A stretch of DNA of 64,000 bases, from contig MU006219.1 in the NCBI GenBank assembly GCA_010093685.1, forward strand, positions 887,531-951,530, written 5' to 3'. The first letter of the stretch is position 1. The number at the start of each line of letters is the position of its first letter. The stretch is from Ophiobolus disseminans. Lineage: Eukaryota > Ascomycota > Dothideomycetes > Pleosporales > Phaeosphaeriaceae. A program made the translations under genes and the position numbers. The notes under the pieces were generated by a model. It worked only from the letters and a program-made list of their open reading frames with translations, made no database searches and was not told where the DNA came from. This document shows, one piece after another, positions 47,679 to 58,852 of this stretch.

Positions 47679-49008
47679 GATTACTTGAGGCTCTCGTCCG
47701 TAATGACGCCTCCAATAAGATGGTGCTCGGATCGGAGCTCAATTGCGCCGAGACTTTGGGTGAAAAGACAGACTTTGATGGCTTGTTCAGCTGATCACAA
47801 ACTCTTCGGCTTCGGCGGGAAAAAATGGAAGCGGCGCGGGATGCGGAGCGCGACGAGGCCGACCGATCGGAGGAGAGCTGAGGCGCCGACACACAACGAA
47901 CCAAGGGCCAGCAGATCGTGAGGTCGAGAGGGGTTACAGAAGCCGAGTGCCTGCAGTGCAGTGGTGGTATGGGCGGTGAGGGTGGTGATGCTTCGGTGGC
48001 ACTTGGCTTGGACGTGGAGTGCTCCCACACGACTATCAAGCTTTGCGTGAGCTGCTTGAACAATACCAAGATGCTTCAACTCTACAGCTACACACTATAG
48101 CCAATGCGACTGCTGCTCGGCATTCATACTCGACCTGCCTGGAACAGCATGGCACAGTGCATGCAGATACTCGAGAATAGATACGGTATACGGCGTGGCT
48201 TCGCGGCGTCTCTCCAAGGACCCCGAGGCTCCGTTCCTTCCCCACATACCTCCTAGCCTAGCCACGTGAAGGTCCGAGTTCATGACCACACGGAAGGATG
48301 CGGAAGTGATATCTTGGATGCTCTGCTTGTGCAGCTGCTCTCCCAGAGTCAGCGCACATTGCAAAAGGCTAAGTGGGAGTGAGCAGCGTCAACAGTGGCG
48401 TCGGTGGCCGAGCAACTGCAGCTAACACGACGGAAGCGGTGCTAGAAGCGAGGGGCCAGGCGCCCCAGGCATGAAACATGCGAGATGAGCCAATCGTGCC
48501 CGCCCAGGGCTAGCCGGATGCGTCTTTGTCTCGGTTTGAGCTTCACGATGCGCTAAACGGCACGGGGACGGGGTGGCACCACTGCCGAGCCTGCCTCGTG
48601 CATGTGCAGAGAGCGGACGAAATTGCGTGGTACAGGCATGGGGAGGAGTCTGGCTCTTGAAGCCGCTCTCCGCCGTCCATTTGCATGTCTATGCTCTCTT
48701 TCACGTTTGCTTTCCTTTCGCTGAAACCATCATGGACGAATAGTGGGATGCCAGGCGCAGTCGACGACCGGACCCCTGTATTGTTCAGCTAGCTGTGGCT
48801 TGTAAGTCAGCCCTGGCGTGTAATTATTCGCGACGGGGACACCAGTCCTCAAACTCCAGCGCACAGGTCACAGGTCAGCCATACACGATCAAAAGGATCA
48901 TGGCTGCCTCTGCGCTGACCTGCGCTCCTTCGTGCTCGACGCTGTGTTTTCCGTGTGTACTGACTCCTGCCCCAGCATGTCGAGCCTCGCACCGTAGCCA
49001 CTGGAAGA
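47679..49008. other. 1.3 kb intergenic with a possible orphan exon
   Basis: Mostly leader sequence of the two flanking genes, which are transcribed away from each other. On the minus strand 48364-48258 reads a coding-like stretch (LTLGEQLHKQSIQDITSASF, VVMNSDLHVARLGG) flanked by a CACTTAG acceptor and a GTATGTG donor. No start or partner exon could be joined with confidence. No family recognised. Confidence 0.4.
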
Positions 49009-51066
49009 ATGCTGGACATGCTCCTCACAGCTGATGCCGCCCACAAGCACGGCAACGAGCACTCCTCAGCGCCGCGCTCCCCCTCCGCCCTCACCACCAA
49101 TGGCTCCTTCCTCGTCCAGATGCCGCTTGCCATCATCGGCTCAGTGCTCCGCTGCCAGAGCCCCACGCCATCTCCACTCACTCCAGACCACGCCCACCCT
49201 ACGAGCAGCACACATACTGTCGTCGCGCCGCCGCAGCATGCGAATGCCATGACGGCCCCTCCCGACACGCCCCTAGCCTCTCCCGCTCCCTCACGGCCCG
49301 CGTCCTCTGGCAGCAGCGCTGTCGATGGAGAACCGAAGAAGCGCGTCCCTCGCTCCAAGACGTCGTATCTCTACGCCCGCCCGCCACGCCCCGTCGAATG
49401 CCGCCCCAAGCTGCACATCCGCCCCAGGGTCCTCCTACAGCTCCACGAGATCGTTCCATCGCAGCGCCCCAAACCCGCCTACGAAGTCGTCCCGTTTCCC
49501 CTTCTTCCTGCTCGATCCACCCGCCGCCTTGCCCGCGTCTTCAACACACGGGACAGGCTCGGGGCCCACGATCTCCTGGTAGTCAAGGCCGAAGCATACG
49601 ACAACAAAGACGAAGCCAAGTCGGAGGATGACCGCTGGGGCTCGAGGGAGGTGGTCGGCGTCATCTGTCCTGGGAGGACTGACAAGGCCGCGACGGAGAT
49701 CTGCATGGACGATGGGATGAGTCGGTGGGAGGTGACTGCCATGCCCAATGGAGGATTCGAGTTCAACACCACCGATGACCACGGTCTGGCCCTCAAAGCG
49801 CGATGGGTGTTGAAGCCTGCACACTCCCGTCGCGTCTCAGCCATGTCACCAACTGCACCACTCTCGCCAACCCTTGGCCCTGCGCAGGACGACAGAAAAT
49901 ACACCTTCAGCACCATAAGCGCAAACTCTCGACGCCATCCCATCATCGCGACCATGACCCAGACACGCATTGACATCATGGACTCGTACTCGATGCCGTC
50001 TGCAACATCGCCGCCAACGCCGGGTTCCCTGCTACATTCGCCCGCACTCACGCCCGGGAGCATCGACATGGACTCCTTCATCTCCGACGACCGCTTACCT
50101 ATCAACACCGACGATGCGCTCCGGCGGTTTATACTGGTCACTGGCGGGTGGGTAGCCTCCCAGCACTACTGCACATCGAACCCCTCGAGCCAGCCTCCCA
50201 CTCCCTCTCTGGAGACCTCTGCTACCTTTCGGCCGTGTAACAACCGTACCGTTTCTATGTCGTTTCTCGACTCTCCGCGCTCGGCTTCACCTGCCTCGAC
50301 AGTAGACGAGAACCGCCGCTCGCTTCCTCGGCTGCTCAGAAATGGCATAGACCGGCTCCCACGCAGCACGAGCTTCACCGCTGAATCCACTAATCCGCCT
50401 CTCTCGACCAAGAACACTCCGAATGCGTCTCCGGTCCAGAAGACACGGTCGCGCCGCGCAAACTCGACTGGCAACACAAACTTCTTCACTATGAGCGGTA
50501 GCATGCGACGGCGACATGGGCTTGCATTTGAAGGTGAAACGCTTCAAGAGAGCGAGGAGGAGAGACAGATCAAGCGAAGCGTGGAGTTGCTACGCATCAA
50601 GGAACTGGTGCTGCCAGAACGCCCTTCGTCCGACCTCCCTACAAACGAGAGCAACAAAAGACCTGTCATCACGATCCCTACGCATATCATTACCCGTCCC
50701 TCAAACGACATCCCCACCGCTCCGACGCCATTACTATCGCCGCCCCTCCTCTCTCCACCCTTACCAGACCCTGAAAGATCGCGCAAGACACAGTCCGCAT
50801 ACAACCCCATCACGACAGCCGGTCTCTGGGACTCGGGCGTGACGGAGCGCCCTGGATTGAAATCACGGCCCACGAGCATGTTTGTCATCAACGAAAAAAA
50901 GAAGAAGCAAGAGCGCAAGCGCGAACGCAGTAAAACCAAGGAAGACAAGAAGTTCCAAAAAGAGCGCTTCATGGATGAAAAGGACGCCATTTCGCTCAAA
51001 ATGCAGGGCGACTGGCAAAAGTTCAAGACCTCGCTCAGGGGCCTGTTTAAAAGGGAGAAGGCTTAA
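49009..51066 (+). CDS. conserved disordered protein with a small folded core
   Basis: Not recognised. Single exon of 685 residues from the ATG at 49009; an in-frame ATG at 49249 would give 605 and is equally plausible because residues 1-80 are low complexity. After a Pro/Ser-rich start, residues ~120-270 look ordered: SKTSYLYARPPRP, LHIRPRVLLQLHEI, then RLGAHDLLVVKAEAY, REVVGVICPG, and a strand-rich block ISRWEVT-like, GGFEFNT, ALKARWVLK. Later comes a short FILVTGGWVASQHY-type block near residue 377 and a helix QIKRSVELLRIKELVLPER near 520. The C-terminus is strongly basic (KKKKQERKRERSKTKEDKK) and ends in FKTSLRGLFKREKA, a possible nuclear or membrane-binding helix. Disordered linkers join these. 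Function unknown; nuclear or membrane-proximal placement is a guess. Confidence 0.72.
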   Translation: MLDMLLTADAAHKHGNEHSSAPRSPSALTTNGSFLVQMPLAIIGSVLRCQSPTPSPLTPDHAHPTSSTHTVVAPPQHANAMTAPPDTPLASPAPSRPASSGSSAVDGEPKKRVPRSKTSYLYARPPRPVECRPKLHIRPRVLLQLHEIVPSQRPKPAYEVVPFPLLPARSTRRLARVFNTRDRLGAHDLLVVKAEAYDNKDEAKSEDDRWGSREVVGVICPGRTDKAATEICMDDGMSRWEVTAMPNGGFEFNTTDDHGLALKARWVLKPAHSRRVSAMSPTAPLSPTLGPAQDDRKYTFSTISANSRRHPIIATMTQTRIDIMDSYSMPSATSPPTPGSLLHSPALTPGSIDMDSFISDDRLPINTDDALRRFILVTGGWVASQHYCTSNPSSQPPTPSLETSATFRPCNNRTVSMSFLDSPRSASPASTVDENRRSLPRLLRNGIDRLPRSTSFTAESTNPPLSTKNTPNASPVQKTRSRRANSTGNTNFFTMSGSMRRRHGLAFEGETLQESEEERQIKRSVELLRIKELVLPERPSSDLPTNESNKRPVITIPTHIITRPSNDIPTAPTPLLSPPLLSPPLPDPERSRKTQSAYNPITTAGLWDSGVTERPGLKSRPTSMFVINEKKKKQERKRERSKTKEDKKFQKERFMDEKDAISLKMQGDWQKFKTSLRGLFKREKA

Positions 51067-52052
51067 CTTGATTTTTCTCGAAGTAGAGAGATTGGCTTGT
51101 GTTCATACCTTACGGCCTTTCTTCTTGGTACTGATGAGCATGACGGACTTTGGTCCCTTCTGGCGTTTTTTTTTTTTGACATATCCCCATATCGCTTCTT
51201 TGTTAACATTAGGCTGGCCCTCCCAGCCGTATCTGTCCTCGCATATTCCTCTTGCTTTCCATTGTATGTACATCTACCGCACCTCGGTTCATGATATTCG
51301 CCACTAGTTGAGCGTTGAAGCGAATTCAATACCCTATTCGTGTTCTATCTGGGACCAATGAATCGTTTGCGTGTTTGTCGGGCATGTGTGTTGCGTTCTC
51401 GCTACGTGCTTGTGCCTATCGTGGATAGTGTGTGGAGCAGAAGCATGTCACTCGTGTCGTGCTAATGTCTAGTGTCGTCAATGTTTTCATGTCCGATCCT
51501 CCGTCCCCGTCTCCGTTCTCCGCCGCTCAGTCCCGTCCATGGCTTTGCAGTCCAAACATGCGCTGGCGCTAACTGGAATTTCCGACTTCCGACTATTCGG
51601 AAACTGTGCAGGAGCTTGACGCTACCCAAAGTCACCAATGTAACCAGATTGAGCATCCAGCATGGCACTTGATCCCTCCCATGTCGAACTTAGCGACGAG
51701 CGATACAGTGCTTTAAAAGCACTGTAATACATCGGAGACATGCAGGTTTTGTTAGAAGCAAAAAGCACCAGCAACATCTCCGTGCCCACGCCTTCTCTCA
51801 CGACTAGTTGTAAGTAAAGACCATGCACAAACACATTCATATAGAAAAACAAATTCATTCTATGCGCACCTACGCCCCTCTCATGAACTAAAGAACTGCT
51901 CGAAACACGACTCCAAAACAAAGGAGAAGAAGAAGAAGAAGAAGAACAGCGAGAAAAGCGAGAAAACAAACGCTCATGCCATGCCGTATCCTAAAGCCCA
52001 TCTCTTGCTTAAAGTCAATCAATCTCGTGCCCAAAGCCCATCCCGTATCCTT
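51067..52052. other. convergent intergenic with poly-T and GAA repeat
   Basis: 986 bp between convergent genes. A run of 13 T lies near 51165-51178 in the probable 3' UTR of the upstream gene. A GAA microsatellite lies at about 51923-51947. No gene. Confidence 0.55.
51923..51947. repeat. GAA trinucleotide microsatellite
   Basis: About eight GAA units on the plus strand, in the 3' spacer beyond the carboxypeptidase gene. Likely variable in length between isolates. Confidence 0.8.
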
Positions 52053-55000
52053 TCAAACCCTTGCCATATCCGCAGGCACACTTGCCGAGCGCGCCAGTGT
52101 CGGTGAAGGCACAGACGCAGTTCGCGGAGGCGGCGTCGCTACGCGCTTCTCTTGTGCATCGTCTGCTTTGTGATCCTGCTTGCGGAGCGAGGCCTTGATG
52201 CGAGATAAGAGAGATAGTTTGCCTTCTGCAGCGACAAGAGAAGGACCTTGAGGAGTCACGCTCGGTTCTTGTGCGTGCTCGAGATTCGGCGGCGTGGTCT
52301 GCGGTACACGGTCATTGTTTTGAGCGGCGTGCTCGTTGGGACCATTGACGACATCGCTGCTGGGCTGGGTGCTGTGTTCGGGTGCACCCTCCACAGCGGA
52401 ACGAGGATCTTGAGGAGTCACTTTTGGTACCTGTGAGTTTTCGTAAGTCGGTGGCGCGACCTGCGGTACGGGTTCATCACTCCGAGCGGCGTGCTCGTTA
52501 AAGCGATCGACGACGTCGTTGCTAGGTTCGGCGCTATGTTCGGGTATAGGTTCCATTCTGCTGAGACGGCGGGAGAAGGCATTTGTGTCGTTTTGGGGAG
52601 AATCAGGCGCGGACTCTAGGTCTTTGGTAGGGGACGAGAGCTTCTTTCTGCGGGCTCTGACGATGTACATGTAGGCTAATCCGGCTATGACAGAGCTATG
52701 TTCCAGGTCAGTGGCATGCGTGTACAAGTACATGGAAGTGGAGGGAGAGATGTGTAGTATCTTGTGGATGTGACTGGCCGAAGCTGACAGACTGCGAAAT
52801 TGTTCAAAAGCAACTTACAATAAGAAAAAACCACCTGTGGCTGTCCCACCGATGATCACTCCATAATAACGAGTCCTGACATTTCGACTGCGAATGGTGA
52901 CTGTTGGAGAAGCCTGGCGTCGTGGCAGATAGCCAGGCTTGCGGGAGGAGGCACCAGAAGTTGACGTAGGGACAGGCGTTGGGGTTTTCGTGGCGGTGAA
53001 GACCCCAATGAGCGGTTTTGTCGTCGTTTTCGTCGTTATCTGAGGCGCTGGTGGCGGATCTTGCGCCTGCGGGGTGCTTTGGGGTGCACCATCAGGCTTC
53101 ACAGCAGGCACAGAAGCTAGAACCGGAGTCCAAATGCCATTGTTGACAACGCCTTGCCCTTGTTTGATCGCAGCTTTCTCGTCCTCCGTGCACGAGTCTG
53201 AGACGTCACGGATCCAGCAAGGTTGACTCGGTATGACTGGTATCTTGTTGCTGCGTGACGATGAGTCCCGGATTCCTACAGTGCCGTGTGTAGAGAGGTT
53301 AATGTTGCGGCCTGTACTGAGGTCGTCGCCTTGAATGATGCGACTGAACACAGTGAAGGCAGTCTCAGGTTGGTATAATGGGACAAGATGGCCGGCATCG
53401 AATATGCGTGAGAAGGATAAGTTGCCAAATTGTCGAACATGGCCACCAACGTACGTATCGTTCACGATAATGTCGGCGTAGCCTGCAGCTGGAAAGGCGT
53501 CGCTGTAACTGGGAAGAAGACGAGCTAGCTCTAGTGAAGCATTCTGGCCTCCATACCAATTGCAGATGATGTCCGCATCGCCGTAAATTAATGCAACTCG
53601 GATACCACGAGCAAGCAGTTCGGAAAGTGCCTTCAGCTGGGTGCCTCGAACAGCGTCTCCCACTAGGACCGTGGTAAGTAAGACGTTAAATTGAGATGAG
53701 GCAACGCAACTCACCTTGGGCGAAAGCATCGAAGACTGCCATGCTGGTCTGTGTGAAGTTGACTTGGGCACCGATAGACTGCATGACTTTGTCTGTGTTC
53801 AGATACTCCTGATAAGCAGCGCTGGGGGCAGCATCTGGCGTAAGACGAATGTCGTATGGGCTCTTGCCGGCTTTCTTGTAGAGAACGCCAACATCGTGGT
53901 TGCACGCATCCAGTGCATCGCGGCAAAGCTTGTTCGTTGCCGTGTCGAGGCCAGAATTCTCGGGATCTGTGATATGCATCCCGTTGCGGCAACTAGCAAC
54001 GAGGCCTCGACAACCTGTGTCGGAGTTGAGCGTCGAAATGGCATTTTGATACGCCAGCAAGTCGATGGCAGCAATACCGTAAGTGTTGTTGCGCAAGAAG
54101 TTAGCAATCGAGATAGCCTCCGTGACATAGTCTACCAGGCCATTGATGATGCCCACTGAATCAAGACGAACCTCCAAGGTATCCTGCGGAAGAATACCAG
54201 TCCTACGGCGGTCATTCTGGTCTTCGAAATAGTCGGCAAAAGTGGGACCGTACAGGCCGCCGTAACTCTCAGCGAAGAGGTTCACACCAGCAGGCTCGAC
54301 AGTAGTCTGATTCGGTCGAGTTCCTGGGTTGTACTGGGGAAATGCTGACAGGAAGCCTTGGAGGAAATGCCAGCATGCTCTTGCGGCAATAGCAGTCGAG
54401 TCTTGGGTATTTTCATGCCGACCAGATGCGAAGGTGCCATTAGCAACACGCCATGTAGGTGCACCTAGGAGAGGTGCTTGAGGCTGAAGACGGCTCTCTA
54501 GAATGAAAGGATGACGAACGGCGAAGTCGACTGAGGCGTTGACACGTTCGTCATAGGAGAAGCCGGTTTGTGTAGGTTGATCAATGAACAGCATATTGGA
54601 GCTACGATCCCAACCAAAAGGTCTGGGCTGCGTGCCATACGTACCATTGAGATGCTGTTTCATCTCGCATGGTCCTAATTCCTGGAATAGTCCAACCATA
54701 CTGGAAGATCCGGGTCCACCGCTGAGCCATATCGTGAGTGGTGCGGTTTCAGGATTGGTACGTGATTCGAAGAACCAGAAGAACGTGTTGATAGAGTAGT
54801 TCTGTTGGTAAGGAGCCAGAGTAAAAGGTGGAAGGTTAACATAGCCGGAGTACTGCTTTTGGCTCTCGAAAGCGGTCGCGCATGTACCCGGCGTAGGCTG
54901 TTTATAGGAGATGGTGATGTTGGAATTGATAGGTGACGTGAGGATAGTGTCGTAGGAAACGGGTAGCGGAAACTGCTGAGTAGCCGCGCGAGTGATGAGA

Positions 55001-55083
55001 GACGCTAGAACGATTGGCGATAGTTGAACCTAGGAGAATGAGTCAGTATGCACTGGCAAGATCGTGGTATATATACGAACCAT
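52053..55083 (-). CDS. serine carboxypeptidase (S10), membrane-anchored
   Basis: A secreted or vacuolar peptidase that removes C-terminal residues, similar to carboxypeptidase S1 homologues. Four exons on the minus strand: 55081-55083 (the ATG alone), 53715-55029, 52819-53662, 52053-52695; 934 residues. Introns are 51, 52 and 123 bp. A signal peptide follows (VQLSPIVLASLITRAATQ). S10 marks: LSGGPGSSSMVGLF, nucleophile Ser256 in FAESYGG, the acid region YGDADIICNW (Asp468/470) and His531 in FDAGHLVP. Residues ~540-705 are a Ser/Thr/Pro stalk, and ~711-734 form one membrane segment (GGFFLFSVIAGLAYMYIV), followed by RARRKK. The cytosolic tail is acidic and holds a 54-residue tandem duplication. 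This topology recalls Kex1-type Golgi peptidases, but the core is closer to the S1 group. The TM exon join is by phase (TT+C) and reads well. Confidence 0.88.
52221..52544 (-). repeat. 162-bp in-frame tandem duplication
   Basis: Two adjacent 54-codon units, 52383-52544 (residues 772-825) and 52221-52382 (residues 826-879). Each starts PEHS..PS.DVV and runs through NEHAA, VPQ..PP, VTPQ.P. The units have diverged at many positions. They form most of the cytosolic tail of the carboxypeptidase. Confidence 0.75.
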
Positions 55084-55471
55084 GGTGTCTGGATTACTGC
55101 ATATAATATGCAGTTGAACAACCGTCGGTGGCGCGACGTTGAAGTTTGTGTGGAAGAGAAAGAAGCAGTTGTTCTGCGCAGTCTCGTCATCGTGCAAACG
55201 GCACTAGCGTGTTATGAGAAATCGCGATGAAGTGAAGTGAGGAAGGAGCTGTTGCGTGTGGGTCATAGTTGCCGAAACGAAGGCTTTGATAGGGACCTCC
55301 TGTTATTGTGTCCCTTTTGCAAGGCAGTCGTAGAATGCACTGCGGGTCTCTAAGACTAAGGGTTTGTGAGACGCGTTTAGCGCTGCAGCGCGCCCTTGGG
55401 TGAACCCTTCCAAACCGTTACACGAGCAAATTACGACACACAATGTGCGACCATGCGATAACTCGAGCTCG
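55084..55471. other. spacer, carboxypeptidase promoter
   Basis: 388 bp between the carboxypeptidase start (minus strand) and the end of the glycosyltransferase gene. It must hold the carboxypeptidase promoter. No distinct element recognised. Confidence 0.4.
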
Positions 55472-56734
55472 TCACAAGTCCTCTCCATTGATCAACGCCT
55501 CTAGCCCTCCTCTTACACTTCTTACTAAACCCCTGCCCGTGCTCACGATTCCTCCTCCACCTACACCCGCAATATCGCTCTTACCACCTCCAGCCTCTCT
55601 GTTATCTGGCCAATAGTGGCCAAACACAGCTGGGCTACTTGTGAGACACATGGGCCTCTCACCCATGTGTTTCGTCTCGCCATCGCACCACTCACTCAGG
55701 GCGAAATCGTAGCCCTTGTCAAGGTTGCGCATACCGTGTTCGTACATGATCTTGCGAGCGCCGCCTTGAGAGACAGCATATGCTAGGGTGCAGAGTGTGG
55801 AGTGAGTGCGATGGTATATGCGTGTATTGGGTGGGTAGGGAGATTGTGCGGAAGTGAGCTGGGGAGGCGGAACTGTGGGATCATTTAGGAGCTTGAGGCG
55901 ATCTGGTACACTGTCTTTTGCTGTACCATTCTGGTGTGGTGGGAAGGAGGTACCGCAGTGGCCTAGCCAGAGAATGTCCCATTTGTCGCCGTAAGGGTAG
56001 TACGATGATGCAGAAAAGGTAGAAGGTAGAGGTAGCGTAGAGCGCTTCGTGAGATCCATAGGATCGATATTCGAACTCGGACTTCCAGTTTCGTCTGTCG
56101 ATGGAATGTGGACTTGACCTGCTCTATCAGCATTTTTCAGCATATCTGGGAGCGTACGAGCTGCCAGACCAAACGATGCAAGTTGATGTCGCAATTGATG
56201 GTCCCAGTCTGCATCGTCTTCTAATATTAGTGCGGTGCTGAGGTTTTGCTCAATAATTCTACGATTTGTCAGTACACCATCCCCTTGTTTATTTCATAGA
56301 TGACTCAACCCACGTCCGAATGACATTCATATGCGCTCTCCAGCTGCCCAAATTTCCTTTCGTCATCGTTCTGTGGTTGCCTTGCGGATACGCTCTTTCA
56401 TCGATGCTTGATGCGTTGATGCCATCAATCCATTCAATGGTGGCTCCGGTGTGTGCCGTGGCCAGCATTAGAGAGTCTTTGCGATCAGTACGCCAGGGTG
56501 CGTTGATGGCGAAGATTGCTTCAAACTGTGGCTTCATCAGTCGGGCATGCATTGCGAGGAGCTTTGCAACGTTCATACACCCAAAGTTGAGTTGTCGATC
56601 CCTTGATCAACTTTCGGATATTGTTTCCTGAAAGTGTTTCGCAGATGATGATCATCAATCCATATAACGAACAAGAGAAAAATCAAGCACAAGGCGAAGA
56701 GGATGCATACGCGTCCATAATTCCGAGAGGGCAT
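55472..56734 (-). CDS. GT25-like glycosyltransferase, type II membrane
   Basis: A Golgi- or ER-type glycosyltransferase of the LPS/GT25 (Lob/LgtF, procollagen galactosyltransferase-like) group common in fungi. Exons on the minus strand: 56579-56734, 56314-56525, 55472-56258, giving 384 residues; introns 53 and 55 bp fit by phase. Residues 9-28 form a signal anchor (CILFALCLIFLLFVIW) after a short basic start. After splicing the catalytic start reads LGFEAIFAINAPWRTDRKDSL, typical of the family. Then GNLGSWRAHMNVIRT, and the nucleotide-sugar site LILEDDADWD around the second junction. A conserved late block follows (YHRTHSTLCTLAYAVSQGGARKI, DFALSEWC). The substrate is unknown. The splice into EDDAD depends on the TCGTAG acceptor at 56259-56263. 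Strong as to family. Confidence 0.85.
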
Positions 56735-57118
56735 AGTGTTTCTCGCGAGCCATGAGCGAGTTGCGAAACAAGATGACAATGTCGCACGGTAGGCTTTGAA
56801 GACTTAAGTATCTACAGTATCAATGACCAAGACAATAGAAGCAGTAAAGAAATAACGAGCAGTGTGGGTACCGGCGATCTATGTGCGTCGTAGATCCTGC
56901 AATACCAATTTCGGCTAATTCGATCGTTTAAAGTGTCAAGAAGATGCAAGTTAGTAAAACTGTCCATACGCATGAACACGAAACCAGAAGTAAGCAGATC
57001 CTTTCCCGTTTTCAGGTAGAGAGTGATTGTAAAGTCCCAAGGGCTGGGAAACTTATCGCTGGGTTTCAGCTTCCGGCAACCATCCCGAGTAGATTGGCTG
57101 ACTGATGTATGGATGTAG
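56735..57118. other. promoter spacer of GT25 gene
   Basis: 384 bp before the glycosyltransferase start and after the F-box-like gene. AT-richer than the flanks; no gene or clear motif. Confidence 0.4.
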
Positions 57119-58228
57119 TCAGCTGTTCAAAGCCTGATTTGCAAGCTGCATACGTCGTCCCCAACCGCCATAGATCCAGCCTACAGCATCGGCCATGTCG
57201 TTGTAGTATGGTTTCCAACCTAACACAACGTCAATTTTCTCTTTGCCAAACAGATCACTCGTATGCATACCTTCCGGTGCAAAACCGCCTTCCTTGCCTT
57301 TCAGATCTTTCCAACTGCTCTTCTCGCTCAATCCGAGCTGCACAGCTCGACTTCTTTTGCCTCTGCGTGCAATGATCCTGACTTCGCCTTTGAGGCCTTG
57401 ATCTGGTGCAGCAACGCGGGAGTTTTCGACGACCTCGTGTCCCGGCTTTGCCCACCAGAGCTGCATGACGCGACCATCTTCTGTCTGCTCATGTCCGATG
57501 GCTTTGTCTTGCTTGTCAGGAACAATCATCAATTGTACCTCTGCGCCGGACTCTTCGCCATCTCGTTCCTTCAACAGCGCGTCCCAGGTCTCAGGCTGTG
57601 TTTTTCGTTTGCGCCGATGATCGTAGCCAGACGCTAAAAAGTCTGTGCATGGCGTGATGTAGGTGAGCTCTTTCCATGCATCACTTTTCAGAAGTGCTTC
57701 GATATCGAAGTAGGTTGTGACATCGCGCCACCCGTCACCCATACCAAATCCGTGCCAGCAGTCGTCCACGACAAGCGTGTCAAGGCAGATGCCAGGCAGA
57801 AGCGAGAAAGCATTAGCGGCGTAGTATGTCGGGTAGTAATTTGTTCGTTCAGATGCATATAGCGGGCATGGAAAGGCGCGCACCCGTACATGTCGGATGC
57901 GGGTTACGACGCTTTGATCGACAGACAAAAGTGTCTCCAGTAGATTCTCGGTTCCTCGAAAATGCAGAGTGCAGTTCAACGGAAGATGGCGCCAGGCTTC
58001 TGCGAATATTTGTCGACAGGTAAGCAGGAGGGCGATACGGTTCGAGGATTCATCGGTGGAGCTGGGGATACTAGCGTGTTTGAAGCCATGTCGGATGGTG
58101 TAGCTGCTAAAGAGAAAGCCGTAGATGAGTTCGCGTAACTCCACTGGCAGCGATAGAAGAGCTGAAGGGTCCATGGTAGTCTTTGGGAGGTGGTGGCGCC
58201 AGCGATTAACTTCCGTTGGAGGCAGCAT
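57119..58228 (-). CDS. F-box-like protein of filamentous fungi
   Basis: Likely member of the large fungal family of F-box-like or DUF7730-type proteins whose role is mostly unknown; some link targets to SCF ubiquitin ligases. One exon read from the first ATG at 58228, 369 residues; the frame is open 41 codons further upstream without an ATG, and a later ATG at 58174 begins exactly at the motif. The motif is MDPSALLSLPVELRELIYGFLF, an F-box-like helix, followed by LLTCRQIFAEAWRHLPLNCTLHF, which is the usual second element. After that RIRHVRVRAFP and LDTLVVDDCWHGFG fit the C-terminal beta/LRR-like part of this family. The rest is species-variable with a basic patch RRGKRSRAVQL. Start uncertain. 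Confidence 0.75.
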   Translation of the reverse strand: MLPPTEVNRWRHHLPKTTMDPSALLSLPVELRELIYGFLFSSYTIRHGFKHASIPSSTDESSNRIALLLTCRQIFAEAWRHLPLNCTLHFRGTENLLETLLSVDQSVVTRIRHVRVRAFPCPLYASERTNYYPTYYAANAFSLLPGICLDTLVVDDCWHGFGMGDGWRDVTTYFDIEALLKSDAWKELTYITPCTDFLASGYDHRRKRKTQPETWDALLKERDGEESGAEVQLMIVPDKQDKAIGHEQTEDGRVMQLWWAKPGHEVVENSRVAAPDQGLKGEVRIIARRGKRSRAVQLGLSEKSSWKDLKGKEGGFAPEGMHTSDLFGKEKIDVVLGWKPYYNDMADAVGWIYGGWGRRMQLANQALNS

Positions 58229-58852
58229 TGAGAAGTCTACCCCTCGAGGTGCGGGTGCTGTTTGCTCTGTATCAAGAGCAGCTTCGGTTAATGATCTTGC
58301 TTGCCGCAACCCCACTTGTCTAATGATTGCAAGTGTAGCTTGAGACGGCAACCTGGATTGATCAGCGAACTAGTGGTGCAATTGAAAGATTTTGTTGACG
58401 GCAGCTAGGCCGGTCACAATCACATGGGATGCGCGGAATATGAGGGTTGCGTGCTCAGCACACGAATGGCCGGCATGTGTTACCCCAAATGGGATGACGT
58501 TGTCTTGCAAAGCAGCCTTCCCTGCACGCCACTGCTAGCGCAGAGTTGTATTGGTCGCAGGATGGTACGACGACCGCAAGCAGTGGAAAGATAACGACCC
58601 TGCGCATGTCAGTGGTCCCTTGTAGGTACACGTGCACGCCATCGAGGAAGAGCTAGATCCGGCGGAGTCTCGATGCTGTGAGATCGAGATGTTTCGCATT
58701 GTGGTTCGCTAATTCAACTTGCGCTATGAATGGCCATGCTTTGTTTTGGGGTATCGTCAATGCGCATCCAAACTTCGTCATTCGCAGCTCCTCTCCTACG
58801 GGGCTCGGAGTCCGACCCTCGGTCACACGCACGGAGCCCAGCATTTCACCTC
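58229..58852. other. intergenic, F-box gene leader and cis-PT 3' side
   Basis: 624 bp with no supported gene. It holds the promoter of the F-box-like gene (minus strand) and the 3' end region of the cis-prenyltransferase gene. Confidence 0.45.

Noticed and set aside
47590..48069. 159-codon Ser-rich frame on the minus strand
   Set aside because: Overlaps the start of the SET gene and its promoter; the Ser/Arg richness comes from reading GC-rich leader in a wrong frame.
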